Below, in pieces: positions 1 to 11,526 of a stretch of 64,000 nt of DNA. The position numbers were made by a program, and so were the translations under genes. Source of the DNA: Ostrinia nubilalis (lineage: Eukaryota > Arthropoda > Insecta > Lepidoptera > Crambidae); assembly GCF_963855985.1 (NCBI RefSeq), contig NC_087090.1, positions 15,498,501 to 15,562,500 on the forward strand. The letters are read 5' to 3'. The notes under the pieces are model-generated. The model did not search any database. It was not told where the DNA came from and worked only from the letters and a program-made list of their open reading frames with translations. Position 1 is the stretch's first letter. Every line of letters begins with the position of its first letter.

Positions 1-290
1 AATTCCAGTAATAACTTCGAGTTCAAAGACGATTGAGACAATATTTTCTTTCCGAATAATCCGTTAAATATATCCTCATTTCCTGAACTTTACGTTTTCG
101 ATCGAGTTTAATTTTGGCATCTGAAATCGAGAGCTGTATATTAAAACACCTGAGTGGGTTTTATAATTGTCTGGAGATATTTTTAAGACTCCTATTTTTG
201 CTCTTCTCTCCTTTAATTGAGGATGGTTCGTTTACCCGACTGCGGTTGATTGAATTTCGGTAGCAACAAAATAAATATTGATGAGATTAT

Positions 291-707
291 AGTCATGCAC
301 GAGTCAAATAGTTCGTGTCACCCAAAGTAGCCAAAAAGTGCGCAACACTTCTTTGTTACGATTGGAATAAGGTAGTCGGCAAGCTCACAGGGGGTATCCT
401 CCGGGGGTACCCTCCGGGGGGAGGAGGCCCTCAACGAAGTGAGTAGGGAGCCGGTTGCGGCAGATGCGCGAGGTGCACAAGTGGTGTTAAGCCCTTGGTA
501 AGCCCTATGTGCACCTCATATCGCGCTAACAGAGGACCCCATGAGGTTTTAGTGGGTAGGCCCCGTCCTTCTGGCGGGGAGAGTCCCACATAACCCCTGG
601 CTGCCCCCGCGGCCCGGGGTATGCGCAAAGCATTTCCTCATGTAAAAAAAAAAAAAGGTAGTCAACTTTTTGGCCACTTTGGCTGTCACGAATTTGACGC
701 TGACTGT
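291..707. mobile_element. TA-type foldback miniature element, copy 1, interrupted
   Basis: This is a palindromic miniature element. Its left arm (about 291-360) and right arm (about 664-707) are approximate reverse complements, and the family is seen again at 2815-3161 and 4929-5664. The right end reads GACGCTGACTGT like the other copies; the left end is degraded. A poly(A) retroposon (378-654) splits the element about 17 bp from the palindrome centre. No coding capacity is seen. Confidence 0.65.
378..654 (+). mobile_element. Poly(A)-tailed retroposon, 3' end of a non-LTR element
   Basis: This GC-rich 277-bp insert ends in a run of about 12 A and is flanked by the 9-bp duplication AAGGTAGTC (369-377 and 655-663). 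That arrangement is the signature of target-primed reverse transcription. The 3' part (TTTTAGTGGGTAGGCCCC, then CCCACATAACCCC, then GCGCAAAGCATTTCC) resembles 3' UTRs of R1/Jockey-type retrotransposons of moths; this clade assignment is from memory. A short open frame on the opposite strand here is not a gene. Confidence 0.7.
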
Positions 708-863
708 GCGTTTATGTAGGTTAATATTTCATGGTTTCGCTGTCAACTGTACAAATGCCAAGTGGACATACTTACACGCCTAACAATCCATAATCCAGTT
801 AAAGACTCAAACACGCTTCGTTTCTCTACACTCTTAATTAACAGTTTTAAAAATGTCATATTA

Positions 864-990
864 ATCATCATCATCATCATTTCAGCCACAGGACGTCCAC
901 TGCTGAACATAGACCTCCCCCAATGATTTACCAGTCTTTAGATTTAGTGCTGGTTGCGGCTCACATCCAGCGTCTTCATTACCTTAAGAT
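864..990 (-). mobile_element. RTE retrotransposon 3' tail fragment
   Basis: On the plus strand the ATC repeat is followed by the reverse complement of the C-terminal coding end of the RTE element at 63024-63929 (GGACGTCCACTGCTGAACAT and onward to CATCCAGCG). It is a 5'-truncated minus-strand copy with an (ATG)n-type tail. Confidence 0.75.
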
Positions 991-1339
991 AAGATTAAAG
1001 GTTATTATTTGTATCAATATTGTATCAGTTTCTGCTTTATTTATGCAAAACAACACCGTAACAAGACTAATCAGATCATTTCGACGTGAAATTCAATGTA
1101 AAAGGCCAAAAGCATCTATAAATTGTATTTATGGATTGGTTCAGTTGTTCCCTTGATCAATCACCGCGGATTCCCGGGCCGTGCCAAGTCACGTGACTCG
1201 TGAAAAATAGAATTGTTGCTCGCGGACTAGTCTAGCTTGGTCTAGTTAACGTGCTTTGGGATGATATTGTGAATATACTATTTGACACTATTCCCCAATA
1301 ATTCGAAATCACAACTTTTTAAAAAAGACACTTCAATCA

Positions 1340-1479
1340 GAGGTGGATTTGTGTAAAGCAATTGTCATCATTTGACAGTTCATAACGTACGATAAAGTCA
1401 GTCAAAGAAAGCGTTTGACAGAATAATCGTACGTTATGAACTGTCAAGTGATAACGATTGCTTTACACAATTCCACCGC
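1340..1479. mobile_element. Foldback miniature element with ~54-bp arms
   Basis: The left arm begins GAGGTGGATTTGTGTAAAGC. The right arm ends with the near-exact reverse complement, and both arms converge on ATCGTACGTTATGAAC-type sequence. The total length is about 140 bp, so nearly the whole element is palindrome. No target-site duplication is clear. Confidence 0.65.
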
Positions 1480-1874
1480 TGGTCTTAAAAACTCAATTAA
1501 TTTTATATTACCTGCAAATTAAGATTTTTGGTTGCATTGTAATTGAAAAAAAATTGTATAATTATGTTGATAAAATAGTGACGTCACTTGCTTGTATTGC
1601 CATACAAAATCTATGGGAGAGTGTCGTTTTGACAGTTTTAAACAGTACGTCAATTGATTGGTGGTGTCAACACGTCTATTCGTAAAACAACACTTAGGCC
1701 CAGTTTTTTGATTCATATTTAAAATAACAAATTGTTACTGCGCCAAACTAAAGTAAAAAATATGCATTTCTATTGCAAATAAGCGTTGTAATTTTAATAT
1801 ATGCTTTTAGGGTAAAATGTCCGGCCAAATGAAGCACAAAGTCCGGCTTTTGTGATTTTGGACCTGGCAACCCT

Positions 1875-1987
1875 AGTTGCACCATCTTACTTTAACTTTG
1901 ACAAACGTCAAAAATCTGTCAAACTTCATACAAAAACACCGGTTATCGTTAAAGTTACGGTCAAAGTTAGGTGGTGCAACTCAGCCT
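1875..1987. mobile_element. GTTGCACC-type palindromic miniature element, copy 1
   Basis: The ends are GTTGCACCATCTTACTTTAAC and, reversed, GGTGGTGCAACTCAGCC. The interior is AAAATCTGTCAAACTTCATAC followed by CACCGGTTATCG. The same ~115-130 bp unit recurs about nine times in this window (5793, 11265, 13711, 29444, 33991, 44948, 55330, 60730), which shows that it is a repeat family. Confidence 0.75.
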
Positions 1988-2461
1988 TAGTCTTTATTAA
2001 CTCATGTAGATTCGGGAAGAATTGAAGATATCCACTCCTACCTTTCCGGGAATCGTAGGTTACTAACACATAAAGAGCGATCATCAGTCCTCCTAAACCC
2101 GTCTGATAAAAAAGTGTAGGATAAAACCTTTGCCTCTGATATATTTGAAAAAGTCAGTTTCATGCTCTACATTGCCAGTGGGTTTAGAACTCGCAATCAC
2201 AGCATAAAACAATGGAAATAGTAAGTAATGATTTTTTGTCATGTGTCAACAATAATAATAATTGCTGAGCTCCAAAGTTTCTTTAATAGCACTTGTCATC
2301 AGCTTAGCATGTGGCAAGCAAGTATTAGGTCAACGGTCTACATTAGTCAAATATGTTTTTAATTACTCTGTAAAGTTCTTTGTTTTGTTTGAAATAGTTG
2401 TAAGATTGTTAAGACTGTAGTTATTTATAATGTATGTTGCTATGCTGTCAAATATAGGTTA

Positions 2462-2691
2462 CTAGCTTTTACGCCAGCGGCTTCGCCCGCGTGGAATTTT
2501 GTCTGTCACAGAAAAACTTTATCGTGCGCGTCCCTGTTTCAAAAACCGGGATAAAAACTGTCCTATGTCCTTTCCCGGGACTCAAACTATCTCTATGCCA
2601 AATTTCATCAAAATAGGTTCAGTGGTTTAGGCGTGAAAGCAAGACAGACAGACAGACAGAGTTACTTTCGCATTTATAATATTAGTATAGA
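2462..2691 (-). mobile_element. Non-autonomous Helitron with GTCT microsatellite, copy 1
   Basis: Read on the minus strand the element starts TCTATACTAATATTATAAA and carries a short GTCT run. It ends in a GC-rich GCGGGCGAAGCCGC-like hairpin followed by CTAG. The host base before TC is A and the base after CTAG is T, which is the Helitron insertion rule. Related copies occur at 5983, 18276, 46098, 47744, 56369 and 59336. Confidence 0.75.
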
Positions 2692-2814
2692 TTTGGTATG
2701 TACAATTTGGTTTATAGGTAAAAATCTTATGCTGAATTGGTTAGTTAACTCCACGAATACATTGTGAGCTCTTAAAACGCTACCGGTTTTATAGTAGCCT
2801 CAGGTTTTCAAGTA

Positions 2815-3161
2815 CAGTCAGAGTCAAATAGTTAGTGACATCCAAAGTACCCAAAAAGTTTGCAATACATCTTTGTCACAATGAGGGCTATCGTTTTAGC
2901 GCTCACCAGTTGGCGCCACTGTAGAGTAAGGTCCTGTCACTTGCTAGTAGCGAAGACAGTGGCGCCAACTGGTGAGTGCTAACGTGGTAGGAGGACTATC
3001 GCATTTGCACTCATCAAGATGTCGCCACTGTAGAGTAAGGTCCTGTCAATCGCCAGGGGTGCCAACTGTTAAGTATAAAAACGATAGCCCTCATTGGAAT
3101 AAGGTTGTGATGTCAACTTTATGGCCAGTTAGGGTACCACGAACTATTATGACGCTGACTG
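2815..3161. mobile_element. TA-type foldback miniature element, copy 2, interrupted at centre
   Basis: The ends CAGTCAGAGTC and GACGCTGACTG are flanked by TA on both sides (2813-2814 and 3162-3163), as in Tc1/mariner-type elements. The arms are about 68 bp each and would fold on one another. A second element (2883-3092) sits exactly between the arms. Confidence 0.75.
2883..3092. mobile_element. Nested miniature element with GAGGGCTATCGTTTT ends
   Basis: The terminal inverted repeats are GAGGGCTATCGTTTT and its complement, flanked by AT on both sides (2881-2882, 3093-3094). The interior contains two direct copies of CGCCACTGTAGAGTAAGGTC (near 2916 and 3022) and an inverted GGCGCCAACTGGTGAG segment. 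It therefore has its own rearranged history. Confidence 0.7.
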
Positions 3162-3220
3162 TACCAGCGAATGGAGACAAAATAGAAATTATGTGTGACC
3201 GCGGTCTTATGCGACCACTA

Positions 3221-3359
3221 GGCCCGATTCGACCAAACTTTTATCTGAGAATAACTCCTGGTATAACTGGCACATTGACAGTTACAGTATGGGAAATATG
3301 TCAAAACTGACGATTTATTCTGAGATTAATATTTACTCTTGTTTGGTCGAATCTACCCT
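3221..3359. mobile_element. TA-flanked MITE (GATTCGACCAAAC ends)
   Basis: The inverted ends GATTCGACCAAAC and GTTTGGTCGAATC, together with the inner pair CTGAGAATAA / TTATTCTGAG, lie between TA dinucleotides at 3219-3220 and 3360-3361. An open frame through this repeat (2972-3310) is accidental. Confidence 0.65.
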
Positions 3360-3361
3360 TA

Positions 3362-4926
3362 GGAGTTCCACGAGGTATTAATACGAACCTAATAGATAAC
3401 AACATCACTTGATGACCAACTCTATAATTGAGTATAATTTATTGATAGTAGAATCACTATCAATCTTATTTATTATATCAACTTATACCCAATTAAAACC
3501 ATCATGTCTTCCAGATAGTTCTTCGGGCAGTTGATTATCAGTTACATCTAAAACTTTATTGCCAACTCAGTTGATATATGTCGCAATAACTTGCGTAATT
3601 AAAAGTAGATCTTAAACTAGTCTAGTCTAGATTCTACGATTATATATACGGGTCTGAGAGACCCTTTTCCATTACGCACGTCCTTTTTAACATACTTCAC
3701 TATGACATAAACGACAAGATGCAAATACAGATACAAATAAAAATTGACATTAATTGATGAAAATAAAATGTGCTTGCTCTCGTCCAAAAGACTCAAGAGC
3801 CAATTACTTGAAGTAATAACAGGTACTTACCTAATTATTGTTTTGTAATATTCTTATGAAGAGAAAAATTGAGAAGTTTCCCCGAAACGTTTTAATTTCG
3901 GGAAAAACAATGTCGTTATTTTCTAAGTGATAGGGATTTCTATGGAAAAATATTTGTAAGTATTTGTACGACGTCTTTAGCATTAGAAGCATCTTCTATC
4001 CACGTGTAGGTACTTAAGTATTTTACAATTTCTTTTAAATGATTTTTTCCAATACAAAAAGTAGGTAATAAAGATGCAGTGACCAAAACATTCAATCTTG
4101 TTCTCGTATTGTCTTAAATTGGCTTAATCCGTCATTCTATAGTATCTTAAATTAATATTAACCTTACTTTTACAAAATAAAATCAATTCAATTCTTGTGA
4201 ATATAATTTTAACCACGAAACATCAGTTCCTTTTTCGGTCGATTATTTTACTAGTTTTCCAAGTTTGGTGTTGGCATAAAAATGTGATGCCAATTATGGT
4301 AGTTGACTACCTACACAGGTTTTGTTTTCCATTTTATATTATGGTAAATTAATGATTTTAACCATTCGTGTTTACGGTACGATTGCAATTAATGAAACGG
4401 CTGCAATTAAGGGGTTAAAAATGGTCTTATTGTCTTAAAACATGGTTGGTGTCGTACATAAAATATCTAGTAGGTGCATTTTATTTGTAATGTCGCACAT
4501 AAGATGTTTAGCTTATGTGCCGAAGTCCTACCTTTTATCTATGTAGTTACTTAATAACAAATAAGTATGAAACTAACTACCTTATACAGGGTGAAAAATC
4601 GTTGGCGTCTTTTAAAAATAAGACTCTACCTATGACACATAGTACATTCCCCAAAAATGAGACAAATCCAATAACAAAACATCTAGCTGCAGATTAAATA
4701 TAAACTAAAAGTTTACTTAAAATATCAAAAAACAAGTCTCAAATAATAATTTATTTCGCACGATGCGCACGCGTCGCCTACATCGACATATGGCAAGTGA
4801 CGTCACGTTACGTAACGGAATGTAGGCCACAGTGTCGTCTTTTGGATAGGTTTTATTTGACCTAATCGAATTAATTGTCGACACTGACATTTAATTTGCT
4901 GCATCCGTGATAAATTATGATAATGA
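3362..4926. other. AT-rich intergenic stretch
   Basis: No gene or recognisable complete element is seen. A TACAGGGTGAAAA motif at about 4585 resembles the transposon end seen at 26925-26941. The patch at 4758-4840 is rich in ACGT and CG steps, but I cannot assign it. Confidence 0.5.
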
Positions 4927-4928
4927 TA

Positions 4929-5664
4929 CAGTCAGCGTCAAATTGTTCGTGACACAAGTAGCCAAAAAGTTCGCAACACGTCTTTGTTACAATGGACAAG
5001 TTTCCAATTTTTTTCTTTTAATAAATCTTGAAAATTGAGTAAAACTAATAATAATTGTGCAAGAATCATGAACATATCTCTACATATACAAAAGTTACAG
5101 GGCCCATAAGTTGCGCATAACAATATTCGCGCCATTTTGATCGGTATAGTCCCGACAGTCATTCGGAGTATAAACAGTAAATCACCCCTGGTCCAGTGCT
5201 GTTGACAGATCTAATTATTTTAAAAATCTAGTAGTTTTTAATTTTTCGGCCAGGGTCACTCAAGATTCTTTCTTAGTAAAATTTTGTAACCTTTTTTGAC
5301 ATATCCATTTGACTTAACCATATTTAAAAAGAAAAATAAGACTGACATTATAGTGTCATTCTCAACAATGCGTTAGGGGTGGTAAGCATTGTGATTGAAA
5401 CTTGAACAGGTGGCCTGACGTCACGGCACCGCCTATGTTTAAGTTTCACGCGAAAATATGGAGGTAATTTAAATAATTAATTTCTCAGCCATTTCTTGAC
5501 GGATTTCAAAAATAACATCACCGGCTTTTTAGTTTTGATCTATATTTTAATCCCATTCAGTGAAATCTAATGTTTTCAACATTACGAAACTTCTCCATTG
5601 GAATAAGGTTGTGTTGCCAACTTTTTGGCCGCTTTGCGTTTCACGAAATATTTGACGCTGACTG
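4929..5664. mobile_element. TA-type foldback miniature element, copy 3, interrupted at centre
   Basis: The ends CAGTCAGCGTCAAAT and its complement are flanked by TA (4927-4928, 5665-5666). The two ~65-bp arms, 4929-4993 and 5597-5664, are reverse complements with some mismatches. A 603-bp element lies between them at the same position as the insert in copy 2. Confidence 0.75.
4994..5596. mobile_element. Nested element with GGACAAGTTTCC ends
   Basis: The left end GGACAAGTTTCC pairs with the right end GAAACTTCTCC, and AT lies on both sides (4992-4993, 5597-5598). The 603-bp interior has no convincing coding region. Its ends differ from those of the element nested in copy 2, so this is a different family. 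Confidence 0.55.
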
Positions 5665-5792
5665 TATGTGCTATTATTGATATCAAAAACATCATTAACA
5701 TTTAGGATTCTGAGACTGGTCTTGATAATATGGTAATTAGGTTCTTTTTGGTCATATGTATATCATCTAGTTTTTGCGAGTGTAAACAATCT

Positions 5793-5915
5793 AAGACTGA
5801 GTTGCACCACCTAACTTTGACCGTAAATATAACGATAACCGGTGCTTTTTGTATGGAGTTTGACAGATTTTTGACGTTTGTCAAAGTTAAAGTAAGATGG
5901 TGCAACTCAGCCTAA
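5793..5915. mobile_element. GTTGCACC-type palindromic miniature element, copy 2
   Basis: This is a well-preserved copy with inverted ends AGACTGAGTTGCACCACC and GGTGCAACTCAGCCT, and interior GATAACCGGTGCTTTTTG followed by GGAGTTTGACAG. Confidence 0.8.
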
Positions 5916-5982
5916 GACCCGTAGTTTGGATCAATCTCGATTCAATTCTTTAAAATCGTTTATTAAACTTGCATAATCCCAA

Positions 5983-6215
5983 TCCCAACTAATATTATAA
6001 ATGCGAAAGTAACTCTGTCTGTCTGTTTGTCTGTTACGCTTTCCCGCTTAAACCTCGCAACCGATTTTGATGAAATTTGGCATAGAGATAGTTTGAGTCC
6101 CGGGAAAGAACATAGGATAGTTTTTATCCCGGTTTTTGAAACAGGGACGCGCGCGATAAAGTTTTTCTGTGACAGACAAAATTCCACGCGGGCGAAGCCG
6201 CGGGCGAAAAGCTAG
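5983..6215 (+). mobile_element. Non-autonomous Helitron with GTCT microsatellite, copy 2
   Basis: It starts TCCCAACTAATATTATAAA after host A and ends GCTAG before host T. A short GTCT run lies near the 5' end. The 3' hairpin is GCGGGCGAAGCCGCGGGC. The open frames on both strands are by-products of the repeat. Confidence 0.8.
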
Positions 6216-9200
6216 TAAGTAATACTTTTTAATCCCCTTTATTCACCCCATCAAATGGTATTTTAATAATAGCAAAATAAAATATTTTCAACCACATACA
6301 ACTTGTTAAAGCTATTTAGTTTTTATTTTAGTTTAAACACGCTTTTACAAGCCATGATCATTATAAAATGTTTTACTCGGTTGCCTTTTAATCGGAAAAG
6401 GTCATTGACAAATTAAATTACACGACATCACAATTTACTAGCAATTTTACATTTAATTACATTTCGGTAATAAAACTATCCGCAGTTACGAGTGTATTAC
6501 TGTAATTTATTACAGGATTTGGTAATCACCATGTGAAATAGTTTGAAATCCGGCTGCGTTCGAGTAATAAACGGTAAAATAAATATTGTTGCGTAGATGT
6601 AATCATCTGAGACTATTTAAACGGTAACTAGCAGTAAACTACGATCACAGCAATTTAAAAATTATTTGTATGTTTAGTTGGTCGATAGTTGTGCCCGATT
6701 TTAAATTGTATGAAGAGAAAAACCGCATTAAATTAGTATTGTAAGTAACTTTACATCTTGAAGCATATAGTAATAATAGTTTTAGTACGAAGCTTGAGCC
6801 AGATGTTCGCTGAGCAATGTTTGCAATGCGCTAGACTCGCTTTAAGAGTCTTGATAAACCGATATGTGCTTAGTTTAACTCAGTTGCTAGAGAGATTAAT
6901 TTACTGGTAGAGTCATTGGACTGCACTTTTTTACTGCAAAATCACATCTATTACAACTATAATGCTATGGTAACTTGTTTTAAATAAAATATAAAAAGCC
7001 TACCTACGTCCTAATATTACGGGCCATGTAATTTTACGGGCCCTACTTGCAAAGTAAGAAAATTGTAATTTTTTTTTAACTTCTCAATATTTACCACATC
7101 TTAGATCTCGTTGTCACTTACCTTAATCTTAAGTCCTACGCAGACTTAAAATAAACCAAATATTAATTGAATCGTAAACTAAAAGCTTTTTAATTTAAGA
7201 CTGAAAGCTTACTCAAAGTAACGGCTCAGGTATTACTTTTCCCGACTATTCGAGCTAAGTATCGGACATAACTCTACGAAGTTAATCTCAAAATTTCGCT
7301 GAATTTTCATGTCGCAACTAAGTTTGGATCTCAAGGCCTTATTAACTGTAATTTTACGAAACATTTAGCTTTACGTGCCTTTTTAAGAGTATGAATGAAC
7401 GTTGCCGTCTTAGCGGAATATAATTATTTATTTTAATTACCCTGGAGTACTTTTGGATTTTAAGAGATTTCAAACAGACGTCTTTTTTGGTACGAAAATA
7501 CCTTTCGGACTTTGGGTTGACTTCTTTTTATAATTCTGTGAAGTTTTGCGGTGTAACTATGTAACAAAAATTGCAAAAACAATGTGTTTTAATTATATGC
7601 AGAAATTAGAAGCAATATTCAATACTAATGTGCCTACGTATTCTGTTATCGCTCCGATTGAGTACTGCCAAGATGTTCATCTATATTTTATAGTCTAATG
7701 CTGACTTTAGCTACTAAATATTCAGAATTTCTGTTGTGACTTGTGCAATAATAGATGCTTTATTATTTGTCACATACTCGTATGTAGTTTCAACTCTATC
7801 TGTCAACTCTTAATGACGTTGCATAGCGGTCCATTTGACATCTGCAAGGGTAGAATGCGCGCCATGATAAATTAATTTTAAATTATTGACAATTTTAGAC
7901 GTCAAATGTATCGGCTCATCGTGAAAACTCGATAAAATGCCTCGATATAAGTTTATCGTGGCGCACATCTTATGCCTACTGGACACTATTTAAGTTCAAC
8001 CAGACGTGTTTTATCGCCCAAACCTCTCGGACCCCCTGTTATTTTTCACAGCCAGAACCAAATACAGACAAATGTTTGAGAACGCCCGAAAGCTCTTGTG
8101 GCCGAAGTTTATTTTCGGTCCACTTGTAATCGAAACGAATGGAATTGTGTCAGAGCTTTTTTATTCTGCAGCTGTTGTTATAAATAAGGTTTGGTAATGA
8201 GCGGTTTTGTCTTTTTTTATCGTCTAATAGACAAGTTTTTCTGTGTGTGAGATGTAGAAACTGGTATTACAATCGCGCGTTGGAATTAACTAGTTGCCTG
8301 CTACAGGTGTTTGACATAGCCCGATCGGGTTTATTTACCCTCCGTAGAACAAACCTTTTAGCTATATTTCTTGAAAAACAATTCAAGTTGACTATTTTCT
8401 AAGAGAACTTGCATTAAATAAGTACACAAAATAATATTGCAGCTGCAAAAACATCCTATTAATACTTGCAAAAGCATTTGTCTCTATGTGCATGCGTACC
8501 TAAAATTTAAGATATTTCATTCATTCATCCTACATTTTTAATGTAACGTAAATAATCACGTCACACACTACTCCACACACTATTGCGTAGTGTTGCGCGA
8601 TTTAATTTAGAGGTCCATTTCACGACACAATTCGAGTCACGGCTGCACTTTATCGTTCACTAACCTTTGTGTGACGTCATAAAATGACGTTTTACGGGGG
8701 AGTGTTGCCAGTTATTGTTGAAAAAATAACGTAAAAATGTTTATTGAGGTTCTTACTGGCGGCATTAAGCTGTTGTGTTAATATTAGAGGCGACAAAAGC
8801 TCTTCAAAACTTTTTAATAATCCAAGAATAGTTAGTATCAAATAATATACATAACTTTATATTGTACTGTACAATAAATGTTCATGAATAGGAACATCTC
8901 GTTAATAAAATAACCGAAAATACCTAAACTGGTCGGGTTTGATTCTATGCCAAGTGCCAGCGAATGCCTCTAGTAATGAAATAGAACATTATATTGATAT
9001 CAAAGTAAATTGCAATTGCCTTGCAATATTATTTTATTCACATTAATAGTACCCGTATCATATGCGTTAATTATCACGGTAATATAAACTCATTGCAATA
9101 TGCGATTAAATAAAGAAAACTTGTTCTTACATTGCGTCGAATAGCAACATAGTTCAAAAGAAGATTTTTTTTCTTTTGTTTCTTTTTTGAAGAATGTTTA

Positions 9201-10740
9201 ATATTGCGGCCAGTAGCATTGAGCATCCTTTGAAATACTTTTTTAAAATCAGAATTTTCCATTTTTCTCCGTTCAATGGTAACAGGTTTGGACTGATCGA
9301 CATAGAGACTCGCTTTTTTTCTTTCTGGAATTGGAATTTTTCATTTCGCCCCGTAATAACAGAAGCCGGATTGATGGGTGTATTAGACTTTCGCACTTTT
9401 ACTGGCAATTTTTCGCCGGTGTGGCCATTCGTGACATTGTGGCCGTATGTAGGTCAGTGGCGCAGTGGCTGTGCGCTTTATTGTGCGCCAACCTTTTTTG
9501 CATAATGCAACGCCACCTTTCACTTTCCGCCCTTTGTACATATTATATTTGGCAGGGATTTAAGATTTCCATTTTTGATGAACGTTTGGGACGTGTAGTT
9601 GGCAGTTAGCCATGTTTTGGGAGAATATTAGCTTGCAATTTTCATTTAGGTAAGCTGATTCTACATACGTAAATAAATAAAATAAAAATAAATTGCTTTT
9701 TCAGTAAGTCAAGGTTATTTTTTACTTAAATTAATATGGATAGGAAAAGGCACAGAAAAAGATAAAGAAGAAATAAAATAAATTATAATTTCTCCTTATA
9801 CCCATTGATAACATACCAACCAAAGCACCCATACTGTACTATACCCATCAATACAATCGTGTGAAAGATTATTTTTAAAATAGATAAAGTCTGTTTGAAT
9901 TCAATGGTTTAGGTTACATAACTTTAATCTAGTAATTAACCTATTAATACTAAACCCAATAATAGTTCCAAGGGAACATCGCCATGATTGTTTGTCTAGT
10001 CCAGGTTATTAACCCCTATCTATATTTAAACCCTTTCATGTACTGCCAAATGTCAGTAACTTTCCATCTGTTTAGACAGAAGTGTCACGATATTACGCAA
10101 GGATGTGATAGTTTAAACAAAATCAGTCTAAGCAAATCTACTTTAAATGTAAAGTATAAAGACGACAGAACATCAAGGTAAATCACAACACAATTGGCTC
10201 ATAAAGTCCCTGATAACCTGCTGAACTTATCTATTAGATAAACAAAAGCTTCTAATTCTACGCGTCCATATAGAGCCACTAAACAGAAAAAGTCAATGGT
10301 TAGCAAGGTTCATTTAGAAAATCCTGCCAATATTTTTGTTTAGTTTTTCTGCATCAAAAACTTATACTTACGATTTATATTTCGTCTAAATGTTGGTAAT
10401 ACCATAAATAACTCGCCCAACAATAGAAGAGGCCAACATTCTGACATTCCCATATTTTGCATAGCATACACAATACACGCCTGCTCAGTAGTGCGAAGTC
10501 GAAAGTGACGTTTCAATGATTTTACACTGAGAATAAGATTATAACCTGAATTTGGTCTTAATTGTTTTATTAAAAAGTTAAGCCAATATTTTGATATCTT
10601 TTTTTATTTTATTTACTAGTGTTTTTTATACAATTGAATGCAATCAGACTGCATATTTTATTACAAACTTATAAGGTGCCTCTGTTTTATGTTGATTTGC
10701 AGTCGTTCGTACAGTTTGTGTCGCGAGTTTAAAAACTTAC
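6216..10740. other. Long AT-rich stretch without recognisable genes
   Basis: Only short accidental open frames are present, with no family motifs, tRNA-like boxes or clear element ends that I could define. A phrase GGTCAGTGGCGCAGTGG at about 9452 resembles a tRNA-like box A but has no box B partner. Confidence 0.5.
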
Positions 10741-10872
10741 ACCCGTATTCACAAACATTACTTTGACGCGCGTGGACGCACAGGGTTACACACGAATCAA
10801 TCACAGAGCTCTTCAACGCTGTGCGTTCGATTTGCTTCTTCACTTAGGCAAGCATCGTTTGGGAATACGGGC
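10741..10872. mobile_element. CCCGTATTCACAAAC-type miniature element, copy 1
   Basis: The left end CCCGTATTCACAAACATTAC pairs with the right end GGGAATACGGGCG. Inside are GACGCACAGGGTTACACAC and the ACGCTGTGCGTTCG motif shared with copies at 32761 and 36724. Confidence 0.65.
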
Positions 10873-11264
10873 GTTAGATTTCTGGACTGAGATATAACAA
10901 TATCAATTCAGAATCGGGAGAATCAATTCTTGAGATTGAATCTAGTTTTGAATTTTGTTTTATACAGACCTAAGACTTGCATAGGATTTTTATACTGTGA
11001 CTTAGACACGCGATTCGGCCATTAGTGACGTGTCAATATACAAAGCCGTACTATGTTTTTATGCTGATTTCGTGCCTTTGATGCTTTATGTTGATGTGAA
11101 CAATACCTAGAGCTCTTACGTATTTTTATGCTGGACCTTGTCTTCAAATAATTTATGGGCTGAGTACTGCGGAAGTGACGTATCTTAAGTAGTCGTAAAT
11201 AGACGCTATTTTGCAACTAAAATGTGTAGTGTGATGTGTTGTCGATACAATATCTTTCACTACT

Positions 11265-11381
11265 AAGGCTGAGTTGCACCACATTGACCGTAACTATGAC
11301 GATAACCGGTGTTTGTAGTATGGAGTTTGCCAGATTTTTGACGTTTGTTAAAGTTAACGTAAGATGGTGCAAACCAACCTA
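11265..11381. mobile_element. GTTGCACC-type palindromic miniature element, copy 3
   Basis: The ends AAGGCTGAGTTGCACCAC and ATGGTGCAAACCAACCT enclose the family interior GATAACCGGTGTTTG. Confidence 0.75.
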
Positions 11382-11526
11382 ACTATTCAACCATGTATTT
11401 TTTGGTTGCCCGTTTAACAAGTTTGGTAGTTTTACCAGTGATAGGTAGCACATTGTCAATAGTCCATGGAGCATTCATGGATTAGGTAAATAAGTATCAC
11501 CTATTTACTCTTCTGATGTCAGGTAA

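Noticed and set aside
868..880. Runs of ATC/CAT considered as independent microsatellites
   Set aside because: At 864, 15709, 58091, 60117 and 63911 they are the 3' tails of RTE copies.
2972..3310. 112-codon open frame
   Set aside because: It crosses the boundaries of two separate miniature elements, so it is a chance frame.
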